Assembly: GCF_022026395.1 (NCBI RefSeq)
Contig: NZ_CP041767.1
Coordinates: 4,141,001-4,205,000 of the forward strand
From: Brevibacillus brevis
GTDB lineage: Bacteria; Bacillota; Bacilli; Brevibacillales; Brevibacillaceae
Direction: 5' to 3'
Length of the DNA: 64,000 bases
Positions 25,423-34,850 of this stretch are shown one piece after another (positions within the stretch are counted from its first letter, which is position 1; the number at the start of each line of letters is the position of its first letter). The position numbers and the translations under genes were made by a program. A model generated the notes under the pieces. That model worked only from the letters and a program-made list of their open reading frames with translations. It was not told where the DNA came from and did not search any database.

Positions 25423-26640
25423 ATGAGTGCCTCATCGACACCCATTCAATCTACACCTGCAGGGACTGCGGCACCGACTGTCTATCGCATGCTCTTTGCC
25501 ATTAGCATTGCGCATCTGTTAAACGACAGCTTGCAAGCAGTCATCCCTGCATTGCTTCCTATTGTAGAGAAGAATCTAGCATTAACGTTTACACAAGTCG
25601 GAATGATTTTGCTTGTCATGAATCTTACTTCATCTGTTTTGCAACCATTCGTCGGTTACTTCTCCGATCGCAAATCGATCCCTTTATTGCCACCTCTGGC
25701 GTTGATCGTATCGGGATTGGGGATGCTTGCACTCGCTTTCTCTGGCAATTACTATTTCGTACTCGCAGCAGTCGCCTGTGTTGGAATTGGTTCAGCCATC
25801 TTCCACCCAGAAGCCTCACGCTTCGCCCACTTGGCATCTGGTCCTCGCAGAGGGCTGGGGCAATCTATTTTTCAAGTTGGGGGAAATGCTGGTCAAGCAC
25901 TCGCTCCCTTGATGACGATCTTGGTCTTTGCGAACCTGGGACAGACAGGAGCTGCCTGGTTTCTGCTGCCCGGGCTATTAGCTAGCGGCATCTTGCTCTA
26001 TGTTGCGCTCTGGTATCGTGGACAACAGCGTTTGAAAAAGGCCACTGCCGCACCTCTCACGTATACCAATCGAAACAAGCGGCTGATTGCTCTCGGCCTC
26101 CTGATTGTCATCGTCAGTGTGCGTTCCTGGATGAATGCTGGTTATCAAAGCTTTTACCAGTTTTATTTGATGTATGTGAAAGATATGGATTATGCCAACG
26201 CACAGCTTGTCATTTTTGGTTTTCTTTTCGCAGGAGCGATTGGGACATTTTTTGGTGGACCGCTGTCGGACCGGTTCGGAAAAAGGAATTTGCTCATCCT
26301 CTCCACACTCGGTTCACTGCCGCTGACATTGCTGACCCCTTACGTCTCCGGCTTTTGGGCCTTTCCATTACTGGTGATCAGCGGCTTTATCATGCTTTCC
26401 AGCTTCTCCGTCACGGTCGTATATGCCCAAGAGCTATTGCCTGGCAAAATCGGTACCGTATCCGGGCTGATTATCGGACTTGCCTTCGGAATGGGAGGCA
26501 TGGGCGCTCTCGTATTCGGCTATCTCGCCGATCTCTACAGTCTGAGCTTTGTCATTCTGTTATGTTCGTTCCTCCCGTTGATCGGGTTTATGGGCTTTTT
26601 CTTGCCGAAAGACAAAACACTCCGCGAATGGGCTCACTAA
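25423..26640 (+). CDS. MFS exporter, fosmidomycin resistance (Fsr)-like
   Basis: 405 aa, 12 membrane segments. Family pattern at the N-terminus (SIAHLLNDSLQAVIPALLPIV), QPFVGYFSDRKSIP, FHPEASRFAHLASGPRRGLGQSIFQVGGNAG, GGPLSDRFGKRNLL. These blocks are characteristic of Fsr/YfnC-type exporters. RBS GAAAGGTTGGG region before the ATG. Ends at a strong bidirectional terminator. Confidence 0.85.
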   Translation: MSASSTPIQSTPAGTAAPTVYRMLFAISIAHLLNDSLQAVIPALLPIVEKNLALTFTQVGMILLVMNLTSSVLQPFVGYFSDRKSIPLLPPLALIVSGLGMLALAFSGNYYFVLAAVACVGIGSAIFHPEASRFAHLASGPRRGLGQSIFQVGGNAGQALAPLMTILVFANLGQTGAAWFLLPGLLASGILLYVALWYRGQQRLKKATAAPLTYTNRNKRLIALGLLIVIVSVRSWMNAGYQSFYQFYLMYVKDMDYANAQLVIFGFLFAGAIGTFFGGPLSDRFGKRNLLILSTLGSLPLTLLTPYVSGFWAFPLLVISGFIMLSSFSVTVVYAQELLPGKIGTVSGLIIGLAFGMGGMGALVFGYLADLYSLSFVILLCSFLPLIGFMGFFLPKDKTLREWAH

Positions 26641-26666
26641 TCTATACCAATAAAAAGTCAAAACAA

Positions 26667-26694
26667 AAACCCGAGGACACACATCCTCGGGTTT
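26667..26694. terminator. Bidirectional terminator
   Basis: AAACCCGAGGA / TCCTCGGGTTT, 11-bp stem, 6-nt loop, between convergent genes. Confidence 0.9.
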
Positions 26695-26711
26695 ACTTCA
26701 TGTTAGGGAAG

Positions 26712-28781
26712 CTAGACCAATACACCTGTTGGTGCGCCCAGCACTTGGGCAATGACTGGCGGATACACTTCAGGCGTACCATACAGTCTCCAAGTACCAT
26801 CCTCACCTTGACCGAACAAGCCATGGATCATCCAATCTGCTGACAGCATAGTACCCCAATCAACGCCAATAGACAGCTTGATTGTCTCGCCATTCGCACG
26901 TTTTGCCGTACAACCAGATGCAGTGATCTCTTGCACGAGCAAGGATTCTTCCGTGATATTTTTGAGCGCCACCGTGTTGCTGTAAAGATTTTGAGTCGCT
27001 TCTTTTTCCAGCACACCACGCAAGCGATAGGATTCCGGCAATGTTTCCTTCAACTCGGCGAACAGTGGCTGCATGACAGGATAAAGCGTGTATGGTCCTT
27101 GCTTATCCAGCCACTTGAAGAACGCCGTCAAAACAGACATCAGATTGGTTGCCAACGTTTTGGTCGTTGCGTCCGTGCGCGTGAAAATGTCGTGGACGAG
27201 GAAGTATACCAGGTCCTCTCTGCGCAACTGCTCCCATGTGAAAGATGGGCCAAACGCTCCTCTGACGAATGAACGGAAGTTGTTCATGACCTCATCGTAC
27301 TTTTTGACGGTTGCTTCCGACTTGCCATCGGTCATCTCTTGCACGAAGCGATTGATGTCCGCAAGTCTGTCAGGATGTACAGTGTACACACTCTCCGGCA
27401 ATCCCTCGATCAACGGACGGCGCAGCAGGTTATGCACATGCAGGCTGTCATTTGACAACGAGAGACGAGGACGAAGCATGTCCATTCGGATAAAGCGAGC
27501 CAATCCTTGTCCAACTTTATGATCCTGTTCCATTTGCTCCATCAGTTTGTGGAGTTTTTCATGCAGCTCCTCGTTTTCAGTAGCCGCAACCAAGAGCGGA
27601 GCCAAATCATCGAGCTGTTCATGGGAAGTAACCAGCCATTTTTCAGCAAAATAAGTTTGGACTGCCCACTGCAGCACTTTTGGTGGCAAAGTAGGCTGAC
27701 TCGTGATAAACAGAGTTCCTTTGGATAAACGAGAGCCCGTTGAAGTAAGAACGCGGATCTCCTCTTCGTTCTCAAATGCAAGCAGCAGCAAAAGCTCTGC
27801 GACTTCGTCCAACTGCCGTGCATACCCTTCCAGAATCAGGCTGTCATCTTGCAAAATCACTTCTGCTTGTACTTCGTATAGCTCCAGCAAGGCATCCTTT
27901 AAATTCGGGAACAAATGCTCTTCCTTGCGTGTCGCATATACCCATGTCTCACGAGCACCATCCCGTTTTTTCAGCTCAAATGAAGGATTCGACTCGATTA
28001 CTTTCAATAGCTGTTTACGGTCTGGCATAGCATAGGTACGACGCAGAAGCGATTCTTGCTTCGGCGCTTCCGACTCACTTGCCGCTTCACCAAATTGAAC
28101 GATGAAATGATACAGCTCTGTCGTATAGCTTCTCTTGCCCGTATCTGTCTTCGCAGCTTCTACTTCTGGATGCTGTTGTAACCACTCGAGCAGGCTTTCC
28201 TTGACATGTGGCTGCAAGATGATGCTGCCAGAGAAGAGCATATCACGCAGACCCAGATTCAGCAGGCGCCCTACGATCAATTGTCCAGGGACAACATTCA
28301 ACGTATTGGCACGAAGCAGATAGTGTTTTTCTTCCGAAATCGGGTGTTGAACCGTGATGACATCACGCTCCACTTCCACGATTTCATAAACATTCAGGTG
28401 CAATCCAGCAAACGCACGGCGAAGATCAGGCTCCATCCGACGTCCATGCTGTTTGATATAGTTCTCAAGCAGCGTGCTTCCACCTGTTTTGACGTCCAAT
28501 ACACACCAGTTGAAGAAATGGGCAGCCCATTCAGGACGTGCGACGCTCTCTTGGGTCAAGCCTACTTCTTCGGCAAAACGATTGCGTGCTTCTTGAATCG
28601 TCTCACTGGTTACGTTTGCGCCGACAAAATGATTCAGTCTTTCGACCCAGCCAGCGTATTCTTTTTGCAGCTTTTGCTCGTGGCGGCTACGCAGCTCCGT
28701 AATAGGAGTAACAACCCCACAGCATTTTTTGTATTTTTTTCCGCTCCCACAAGGGCACAGTTCGTTTCTTCCTACCGACAT
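26712..28781 (-). CDS. SEC-C motif zinc-binding protein, 689 aa
   Basis: Starts with MSVGRNELCPCGSGKKYKKCC, a SEC-C (SecA C-terminal type) zinc finger at residues 9-21. The remaining ~660 residues are soluble and helical, without a family I can name. A region near residues 470-600 (ATVKKYDEVMNNFRSF, TFFKWLDKQGP-like) vaguely recalls SAM-like/phage integrase N-terminal helices, a weak impression. ATG 28781 begins at the zinc finger as in other SEC-C proteins; AAGGAG is 13 bases upstream. It is followed upstream by a coupled pair of orphan genes on the same strand. Confidence 0.7.
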   Translation of the reverse strand: MSVGRNELCPCGSGKKYKKCCGVVTPITELRSRHEQKLQKEYAGWVERLNHFVGANVTSETIQEARNRFAEEVGLTQESVARPEWAAHFFNWCVLDVKTGGSTLLENYIKQHGRRMEPDLRRAFAGLHLNVYEIVEVERDVITVQHPISEEKHYLLRANTLNVVPGQLIVGRLLNLGLRDMLFSGSIILQPHVKESLLEWLQQHPEVEAAKTDTGKRSYTTELYHFIVQFGEAASESEAPKQESLLRRTYAMPDRKQLLKVIESNPSFELKKRDGARETWVYATRKEEHLFPNLKDALLELYEVQAEVILQDDSLILEGYARQLDEVAELLLLLAFENEEEIRVLTSTGSRLSKGTLFITSQPTLPPKVLQWAVQTYFAEKWLVTSHEQLDDLAPLLVAATENEELHEKLHKLMEQMEQDHKVGQGLARFIRMDMLRPRLSLSNDSLHVHNLLRRPLIEGLPESVYTVHPDRLADINRFVQEMTDGKSEATVKKYDEVMNNFRSFVRGAFGPSFTWEQLRREDLVYFLVHDIFTRTDATTKTLATNLMSVLTAFFKWLDKQGPYTLYPVMQPLFAELKETLPESYRLRGVLEKEATQNLYSNTVALKNITEESLLVQEITASGCTAKRANGETIKLSIGVDWGTMLSADWMIHGLFGQGEDGTWRLYGTPEVYPPVIAQVLGAPTGVLV

Positions 28782-28862
28782 AGAGGGTTTGGATCTCCTT
28801 TCCATCCCACGCGGCATGCGCGGGGAATCATGCACAATCCCCCTATTTTACCGCATTACTCG

Positions 28863-29138
28863 TCATGTGTTCAAGTGTTCTCGCTTTGGTTCATGTGCGA
28901 TACCCACATCCGTGTTGTTGCTTTCCCATTGGACAATAAATTGTTCCAGACGATTCATCAACCTGACGATGCGCTGCTTCTCGCCCATGCATGCTGAAAT
29001 AGCAGAGAGTTGGTTCGTGGCAAAAAGCTCCACCACTTCCTTCTCCATTTCTTGAAGGCGAATCCGATAGCCCGCGATAACCTCGCGCAGGATGGCAAAT
29101 CTCTGCTCTAACCGGATCGTAGCCTCAAGTTGACTCAT
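28863..29138 (-). CDS. Hypothetical coiled-coil protein, 91 aa
   Basis: Heptad-like helical protein (ATIRLEQRFAILREVIAGY, QEMEKEVVELFATNQ, KQRIVRLMNRLEQFI). Its ATG overlaps the stop of the upstream 331-aa gene (ATGA), so the two are translationally coupled. The parallel phrases 'VVELFATNQLSAIS' here and 'VVAHFQQSNMQAIE' there suggest the two proteins share a helical motif and may pair. Function unknown. Confidence 0.7.
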   Translation of the reverse strand: MSQLEATIRLEQRFAILREVIAGYRIRLQEMEKEVVELFATNQLSAISACMGEKQRIVRLMNRLEQFIVQWESNNTDVGIAHEPKREHLNT

Positions 29139-30130
29139 TGTTGCTCACTGGTCGCTAGCACCTGTTGAATGCCAAGTACGATCTGCTCATGCTTATGTTT
29201 CTCTTTCATGAGCACTTCTATAGCTTGCATATTGCTTTGTTGAAAATGAGCGACAACTTCTTGGGACATTTCTTGGTTTCTTGTCTCCAAGCGGCTGATA
29301 GCTTCTTGCATCAGTTTTTGTACTTCCTCGAGAACTTGCTGGTTGGTAATGGTAGACATAGTAGCTTCCTCCTTAGTAAATAATCGTTCTTGTTGTTCTT
29401 CCACCTGGTGTAAGGGATTCGCTGGTTCTTCCGATGCAATTTCTTCTGAGACGGACTCGCTGTTTCCTATCGATACAGAAGGGGCAGCAACAGCAACCTC
29501 GAGGGCCGCCTGCTCTTCCTTGGAATCTTCGCTACGAGCAATGATGTACATGGTATCACCGTCAATGCGGAAGCGGTCATCTTGCGCTGGGAGAAAAGCA
29601 GCATCTGCAGCAATGCCTACTTCCTGCTCCAGAAAATGGACTAATGTGCGAGCAGAAACCTGCGTAATGCCATTGTCGCGGCAAAACTCATACACTTGGT
29701 CATTGCCCAAAGTCCACTCTGCCAAAAACCATCTGCTGTCGCCTTGATATTGCACAAAGCGAGGATCGCGTTCCAATTGCAGCATACGAAGAATCTGATT
29801 CCAACCAAACTGCGTTTGACGACGCAGCTCTGCGACAATTTGCTCAAGCTTTTTTGGTGTTTGGCTATCGCGCAAATAGCGATGAGCCAAGTCGTACACT
29901 TGATGCGGCTGGTGAGTGACCTCTACGATCGCCTCTGAGCTTCCAACTCGCACTGGAGACTGCTCCATGTTCAACACTTTATCCAGTATTGTCTTGCAGT
30001 CCAGATCCAAAAAAGCATTCAGCTCATTCGCTTCCATCCGGGAGCAGATCTCCGTACGTGGAAGGGAGCGCTCACCGGGCCGGAATACCTTTTTTACAAT
30101 ACTTGGTAGGGTATAAGTTGGCCGTTTCAT
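29135..30130 (-). CDS. Hypothetical protein with HARE-HTH-like segment and C-terminal coiled coil, 331 aa
   Basis: No family recognised with confidence. Residues ~80-150 (PKKLEQIVAELRRQTQFGWNQIL, ERDPRFVQYQGDSRWFLAEW) look like the winged-helix HARE-HTH fold of RNA polymerase delta-like proteins, and ~150-205 (DNGITQVSARTLVHFLE, FRIDGDTMYII) may be a second winged helix. A low-complexity acidic linker (~215-255) leads to a coiled coil (~260-330). RBS AAGGAG before the ATG. DNA or RNA-polymerase association is inference from fold impression. Confidence 0.6.
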   Translation of the reverse strand: MKRPTYTLPSIVKKVFRPGERSLPRTEICSRMEANELNAFLDLDCKTILDKVLNMEQSPVRVGSSEAIVEVTHQPHQVYDLAHRYLRDSQTPKKLEQIVAELRRQTQFGWNQILRMLQLERDPRFVQYQGDSRWFLAEWTLGNDQVYEFCRDNGITQVSARTLVHFLEQEVGIAADAAFLPAQDDRFRIDGDTMYIIARSEDSKEEQAALEVAVAAPSVSIGNSESVSEEIASEEPANPLHQVEEQQERLFTKEEATMSTITNQQVLEEVQKLMQEAISRLETRNQEMSQEVVAHFQQSNMQAIEVLMKEKHKHEQIVLGIQQVLATSEQQ

Positions 30131-30261
30131 TGCACTTTCTCCTTCTCGTGATCGGCATTGTTTGCCAAATCAAATGGGAATCAAGAAGTTATTCTACAAA
30201 AAGAAAAAAAATCCTACCTGCCTTGAAGTGTTTATGAATTCCGATAATGATGAAAAGGAAA

Positions 30262-30291
30262 ACCCGACGTGGCTTCTACACCATATCGGGT
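30262..30291 (-). terminator. Terminator of the YcdB-like gene
   Basis: Minus strand ACCCGA / TCGGGT outer stem with inner TGG/CCA pairing and TTTT after it. Confidence 0.65.
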
Positions 30292-30296
30292 ATTGG

Positions 30297-31859
30297 TTAT
30301 TGGGTAGCTTTCCATTCCAGCCAGGTTTCCTCCACCGCACCCGTTGCAGCATCAATCTGCAGAGACTTGGCATCGGCTGTCGGTAAATAGGCCAGCTGCG
30401 GCAGTTTCGCAGAATGCGTCCCTACCTTCGGATACCAGTAAGCCAAGCGCAGATTTGCTTCTTTGACATACGCATCCTTTGCTTTCTCACCCTTCACAAT
30501 ACCGTCTTTACTGAAGGTAGCAGGCATGGACGGCAGGTCATTTACTTGAGCAAGGACTACATTGCCCTTCTTTGCGTCCACTTCCAGGTAGAACAGTGGT
30601 CTCTTGGTAGGGATACCGTCAATCTCAGGGTGAAAAGCAAAGCTACTGATCGGCCGCACCAGATTTTGATCTGCCCAACCTGGCAGATTTTCTACAAGAC
30701 TCGTCTCCTTTACAAAGAAGGATTGTTCTTTGGATGATAAGTATTTCTCCACAAATTGTACGGCGATGTTTTTTGCCTCATCATGCGTGAGCGGCTTCTC
30801 AAGCTCCTTTTCTACGGGACCGTCCAGTTTGAATTCAATAGGTGATTTTGTTTTACGGTCGAGCGTAATCCACGCGCTTTGATACGAATTCGCATTCCAT
30901 TCATGGCGATCGATATCACTGTTTTTATACTTTTTGTCTTCTTTTACATTTTTGTACGTGCGTTGATTCAGCTTCAGGCCAAAATCCTTTTCGAGCATCT
31001 GCTCCATTTTTTTCGTATCTCGCCAGACGCCCATGTCTGCTGTTCCTTTGATTTTCATCGACTTATTCTCTGTTTTATAAACAGATGGAACTTCTTCACC
31101 AGACAGGGCATCTATCGTAGGCAATTGGTCAGGGACGTAAACAAGCTTGCCCGCTGACTCATCGTAGACCAATTCCAAGGATACCTTGTCTTGCCACTCC
31201 TTCATTGCCTTCTCTAGCGGTACAGCCTTGCTTGGGTCCGCTACTTCTTCTGCGGTTGGAAGCTTTAGCTTTTCTTGCTGAAAATGGACAACCTGACCCT
31301 TTGCGTCAACCATGACCCGCGCTGTCTCTTTATCCACCCATGTATTGTTCAACTGTGGGTAGACACTGACAACGGCCAGATGATCCAGCTCAGATGCGCG
31401 ATCGAATGAAAGCATCGCTTGCGGGGAAATAACATGATCAACTGTTATGTAATTCCGGATAAAGTCCACAGCCTTTTGATAGGCTTCCTTTTGATTGATT
31501 TTGGTTGTTTTGTCCCGATTCACATCATACAGGACAAAACTGGTCAAATCTCCTTTTGCATTTGTGGAGATAGTGAGCGTTGTATTCGTGGTAATGACAC
31601 TCTTTCGGTCCGAAAGATTAATGACATACCCCGAGTTGCTTGTCCCTCCGTATGAGTCCACATGAAGGTCTTTCATGAGAGGCACATAGTCCTCTTTCAA
31701 TTCTGTTAACAAGTGGACGATGTCTTCTGGCAACTCAATCGGTTCCAGACTCGATTTGCCATCATACGCATAGGAAGACAACGGATGCAGAAGTGCCACT
31801 GGTGTCGTGACCATGCTGACTGCCAAGACAAGCATGGCAGCTCTGTTTCGCTTTTTCAT
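30297..31859 (-). CDS. Secreted YcdB/YcdC-repeat (PepSY-related) protein
   Basis: 520 aa. Signal peptide (KKRNRAAMLVLAVSMVTTPVALL) with cleavage likely near SYA-YD. Two repeats of the YcdB/YcdC type (residues ~85-240 and ~320-510), each with PepSY-like strands such as KGDLTSFVLYDVNRDK and KGQVVHFQQEKL. Related proteins are exported, sometimes wall- or S-layer-associated, and of unknown role. RBS GAGGAGGT upstream. Confidence 0.8.
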   Translation of the reverse strand: MKKRNRAAMLVLAVSMVTTPVALLHPLSSYAYDGKSSLEPIELPEDIVHLLTELKEDYVPLMKDLHVDSYGGTSNSGYVINLSDRKSVITTNTTLTISTNAKGDLTSFVLYDVNRDKTTKINQKEAYQKAVDFIRNYITVDHVISPQAMLSFDRASELDHLAVVSVYPQLNNTWVDKETARVMVDAKGQVVHFQQEKLKLPTAEEVADPSKAVPLEKAMKEWQDKVSLELVYDESAGKLVYVPDQLPTIDALSGEEVPSVYKTENKSMKIKGTADMGVWRDTKKMEQMLEKDFGLKLNQRTYKNVKEDKKYKNSDIDRHEWNANSYQSAWITLDRKTKSPIEFKLDGPVEKELEKPLTHDEAKNIAVQFVEKYLSSKEQSFFVKETSLVENLPGWADQNLVRPISSFAFHPEIDGIPTKRPLFYLEVDAKKGNVVLAQVNDLPSMPATFSKDGIVKGEKAKDAYVKEANLRLAYWYPKVGTHSAKLPQLAYLPTADAKSLQIDAATGAVEETWLEWKATQ

Positions 31860-31931
31860 AGGAATACCTCCTCATTACAAGACATTACTGTTAAGACGAG
31901 CTTCCTGCAAAAACGTTTCTGATTTATCTAA

Positions 31932-31972
31932 AAAAAGCCAACTGCTTCGTTTTGCTTGGCAGTTGGCTTTTT
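31932..31972. terminator. Bidirectional terminator
   Basis: AAAAAGCCAACTGC / GCAGTTGGCTTTTT, 14-bp stem; ends the yhaM transcript on the minus strand. Confidence 0.9.
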
Positions 31973-31982
31973 GTTCCATGGA

Positions 31983-32930
31983 TTAATACCCGCGCCAGAC
32001 TTTTCGTCTAAGCACGCCAGCATACGCCCATTCCTCTTCTTCCGGCATGTCCGCTAGTGTTTGGCTCAAAGCGTTCATTTTGCTGTCGATCTGGTCCAGG
32101 TAATGGAACATGACAGCTGTAGGCGTTTTTCCGGATACAGCACTTCCCCAGCCGTTCTCTACCTCTCCATGATGACTCAAAATGCAATGCTTCAAATGCA
32201 GAACCTCCGCGTCCCCTAAAGAAATATCGAGCTTGCGGCAAATGCCGCTTACCATCTCGACTCCCATGACCAAGTGACCAATTAGCTGACCTGGCGTGGT
32301 GTAATCCGGAGCGATGGGATCAGATAGCTCGTACAGTTTTCCAATATCGTGCAAGATGCAAGTCGCAATCAGTACATCCCTGTCTACTTGGGGATACAGT
32401 GGCAAGAGGCTCTGTGCCGCTGTCAACAGAGAGACGATATGCTCGAGCAAACCGTGATAATAGTTGTGGTGCATACGAACGCCAGCCGGATAATGGCGAA
32501 GGCGATCCTGAATCTCCTCTGTTGCCAACGCTTCTTGAATAATGGCCTTGAGCGTGGCACTCCGCAGGCTTTCGACTGCATGGGTAAGCTTTGTCCAAAG
32601 TTCATCTACTGGAACGGGCGAGATCGGAATAAGCGACTCCATCTGAACTTCGTCTGAAGCGGCAGCCGGTCTGATCCGTTGAATCACTAGTTGCTTTTTC
32701 CCACGGTACATTTGGACGGCAGCGTCGATCTTCACGACAGACTTGACGTTAATCCATTCCTTCATTTCTGCATTGACATCCCACAGCTTTGCCATGATCG
32801 TACCGGAGCGGTCTCCCAGCTCCAGATTTAAGTATTCACTCTGATTACTCGCTACGCCCGCTTCCTTGTTTTTGATCAGGCAAAAGGCGACAACACGCTC
32901 TCCCTCTTGATAATCCAATAAATATTTCAT
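31983..32930 (-). CDS. yhaM: 3'-5' exoribonuclease YhaM
   Basis: 315 aa. N-terminal OB-fold nucleic-acid-binding domain (LNLELGDRSGTIMAKLWD, residues ~35-60) followed by an HD phosphohydrolase domain (HHNYYHGLLEHIVSLL, CILHDIGKLYELS, HCILSHHGEVENGWGSA) whose His/Asp residues bind Mn2+/Co2+. The layout and length are those of YhaM/Cbf1, a 3'-5' exonuclease in RNA turnover. 18 nt from the upstream YkvA-like gene on the same strand, likely one transcript. Confidence 0.9.
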   Translation of the reverse strand: MKYLLDYQEGERVVAFCLIKNKEAGVASNQSEYLNLELGDRSGTIMAKLWDVNAEMKEWINVKSVVKIDAAVQMYRGKKQLVIQRIRPAAASDEVQMESLIPISPVPVDELWTKLTHAVESLRSATLKAIIQEALATEEIQDRLRHYPAGVRMHHNYYHGLLEHIVSLLTAAQSLLPLYPQVDRDVLIATCILHDIGKLYELSDPIAPDYTTPGQLIGHLVMGVEMVSGICRKLDISLGDAEVLHLKHCILSHHGEVENGWGSAVSGKTPTAVMFHYLDQIDSKMNALSQTLADMPEEEEWAYAGVLRRKVWRGY

Positions 32931-32948
32931 CTATTTGCCCATCCTAGC

Positions 32949-33467
32949 TTATTTTTTTCGGAACAGGGTTTCTTCCAGCTTTTTCACTATTTTTTTGCCG
33001 ACCAAATCATCCGCTGATCGAATCACCTTCGTAATGACGGCCAAGAGGTCTTCTTCGCCATTCCAATGCTCGCGTACAATCGACTCATCGATATCCACCA
33101 AAATCTTGCGCAAAGCATAAACAGCCAGAATGACGTCGTCCAGAAGTCCGAATCCGCCGACTAATACCTCTGGAATAAAATCAATCGGCGTAATGAAGTA
33201 GGCAACCGCTACACCCGCTAACGCTTTTGATTGAACACCTACGCGCTTGTCCAGCAGAAGGCGGGCCAAGAGAACAAACAAATCTGGTGCAAGCAAAATA
33301 AAGTTGGCTACAGAATCATTGACTCCCTTGTCTTTAATGAACGCTTCGATTTTTTCACGCAATTTATCATAAAATCGCTGATGTTTTTCCGGTAATACTA
33401 CAGGAACCAGTTCGGTTGGCTTGTGAACCACAGGCAGTAGATTTTCGTTGCGGTTTTCTTCACTCAT
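32949..33467 (-). CDS. YkvA-like DUF1232 membrane protein
   Basis: 172 aa. Central DUF1232 core (VQSKALAGVAVAYFITPIDFIPEVLVGGFGLLDDVILAVYALRKI, hydrophobic helices with the IDFIP motif). Function unknown in the family. Its start overlaps the DedA gene's 3' end by 8 nt, giving a DedA-YkvA-YhaM operon. Confidence 0.82.
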   Translation of the reverse strand: MSEENRNENLLPVVHKPTELVPVVLPEKHQRFYDKLREKIEAFIKDKGVNDSVANFILLAPDLFVLLARLLLDKRVGVQSKALAGVAVAYFITPIDFIPEVLVGGFGLLDDVILAVYALRKILVDIDESIVREHWNGEEDLLAVITKVIRSADDLVGKKIVKKLEETLFRKK

Positions 33468-34077
33468 TCTGATCCCTCCGTAATTGCTTTTTTACATTTG
33501 CCTTGTGCCTGAAATACGACCAGGCTGCGATCAATGCCAGCAAAGCGATAAAGAAGATCGCAAGGTTACGGGCAATCAAATCAAACAGCTCATCCCAGCG
33601 TTCTCCTAATTGCCAGCCCAGCGTCACGAAAAGCAAGCTCCAAAATAGCCCACCCAAATAGGTATAGAGCATGAAAGTCGGAAATGGCAATCGCGTGATC
33701 CCGGCAAAATAGGCCGTAAACTGGCGAACACCAGGGATGAAATAGCCTAACGGAAGCGCCCATTTACCGACGCGATTAAACCATTCTTCCGTTTTTTTGT
33801 AAACGGTATAGCCCATCCCCAATCGTTTTCCATATCGTTCGAGAAAAGCGTAACCTAATGTTCTGCCGATCCAGTATGCCACCGTCATCGCCGTAACAGA
33901 ACCGAGAAAGCAGACGAAAAAAGTAGGCCAATAATCCAATTTTCCCGTTGAGACAAGAAATCCGGAAAAAACGAGCAGCGTTTCTTCAGGCAAGGGCATT
34001 CCCAAAATTCCCAGAAAGAACAATCCAAACAAGGCGCCATACCCATATTGCGAAATATAGTCACCAAAGGTTCCCAT
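33460..34077 (-). CDS. DedA family membrane protein
   Basis: 205 aa from ATG 34077. DedA/VTT signature: FFLGILGMPLPEETLLVFSGFL near the N-terminus, then YWIGRTLGYAFLERYGKRLG and FIPGVRQFTAYFAGI, with five or so membrane helices. DedA proteins handle lipid carrier or phospholipid flipping and membrane-potential homeostasis. ATG 34077 (AAGGTG just upstream) starts at the conserved region; a GTG at 34152 with AGGAG nine bases before it would add 25 non-hydrophobic residues and cannot be excluded. Confidence 0.85.
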   Translation of the reverse strand: MGTFGDYISQYGYGALFGLFFLGILGMPLPEETLLVFSGFLVSTGKLDYWPTFFVCFLGSVTAMTVAYWIGRTLGYAFLERYGKRLGMGYTVYKKTEEWFNRVGKWALPLGYFIPGVRQFTAYFAGITRLPFPTFMLYTYLGGLFWSLLFVTLGWQLGERWDELFDLIARNLAIFFIALLALIAAWSYFRHKANVKKQLRRDQNE

Positions 34078-34301
34078 TACACCTTCCACGAATGTCACCA
34101 CTTTTCCAGCAAGCTGCCCTCTTCCATTATGCCAAAAGAAAGGCGCATTCACAAATCAGAGCTCCTATGGCAACTATTAATTTTTGCCAATTGGGAGATA
34201 CTCTACAACAACAACCAAAAAACGAATCCAGCTTCACCATTCGCCATACCCTTAGGGAATTTTGCGGACAAATGACTTGGGACAAACGAGGGATAGCACG
34301 G

Positions 34302-34787
34302 ATGTGGAAAAAAGCATATCGAAAGCTAAAATTCGAATACTACAAGGTGCTGAGAATGAAAGGGGCTCCAGCTTTTGTCGCCCGCGGATTTTCGCTCGGA
34401 ATCTTCATTGAGTTCATTACTCTGCCTACTTTTGGCATCGCGTTTCTGTTGCTTTTCCCGCTATGCAAGCTGTTTCGTGCCAGTTTGCCTGCTGGTTTGG
34501 TTGCGTTTGTCATCGGAAAGCTCATCTTACCGCTTTTCATTCTTTTCAATTACAATATTGGATACGTGTTGATCGGCAAACCGTTACAAGGGCATTCGAA
34601 CCATCACGAGTCTGGGATGCAATGGCTTGTCTGGCTGAGGGAAAAAGGACTTGTCTTTTTCACCGGGAGTGCCATCATGGGGCTTTTTGTCGCGTTCGCG
34701 AGCTACTTTCTCGTTTTAACTGGCCTTCAATGGTATCGCCGCAAGAAACTACGGCGCTCATTACCTGAGGAAAGTCCTAATCCCTAA
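34302..34787 (+). CDS. DUF2062 family membrane protein
   Basis: 161 aa, two to three membrane segments. GAPAFVARGFSLGIFIEFITLPTFG and FNYNIGYVLIG fit the DUF2062 pattern (small inner-membrane proteins of unknown role). ATG 34302 is chosen because GAGGG lies nine bases before it; an in-frame ATG at 34272 has no clear RBS. Divergent from the DedA gene. Confidence 0.78.
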   Translation: MWKKAYRKLKFEYYKVLRMKGAPAFVARGFSLGIFIEFITLPTFGIAFLLLFPLCKLFRASLPAGLVAFVIGKLILPLFILFNYNIGYVLIGKPLQGHSNHHESGMQWLVWLREKGLVFFTGSAIMGLFVAFASYFLVLTGLQWYRRKKLRRSLPEESPNP

Positions 34788-34798
34788 TTGCTCGAACG

Positions 34799-34839
34799 AA
34801 AAAGACCGGTCCGACAATCGATGTCAGTCCGGTCTTTTT
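34799..34839. terminator. Bidirectional terminator
   Basis: AAAAAGACCGG / CCGGTCTTTTT, 11-bp stem, 19-nt loop with further pairing, between convergent genes. Confidence 0.88.
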
Positions 34840-34850
34840 TGCTCGCAATG

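Noticed and set aside
33948..34301. Upstream extension of the DUF2062 frame by 118 codons
   Set aside because: Lies over the opposing DedA gene and has no RBS; homology starts near 34302.
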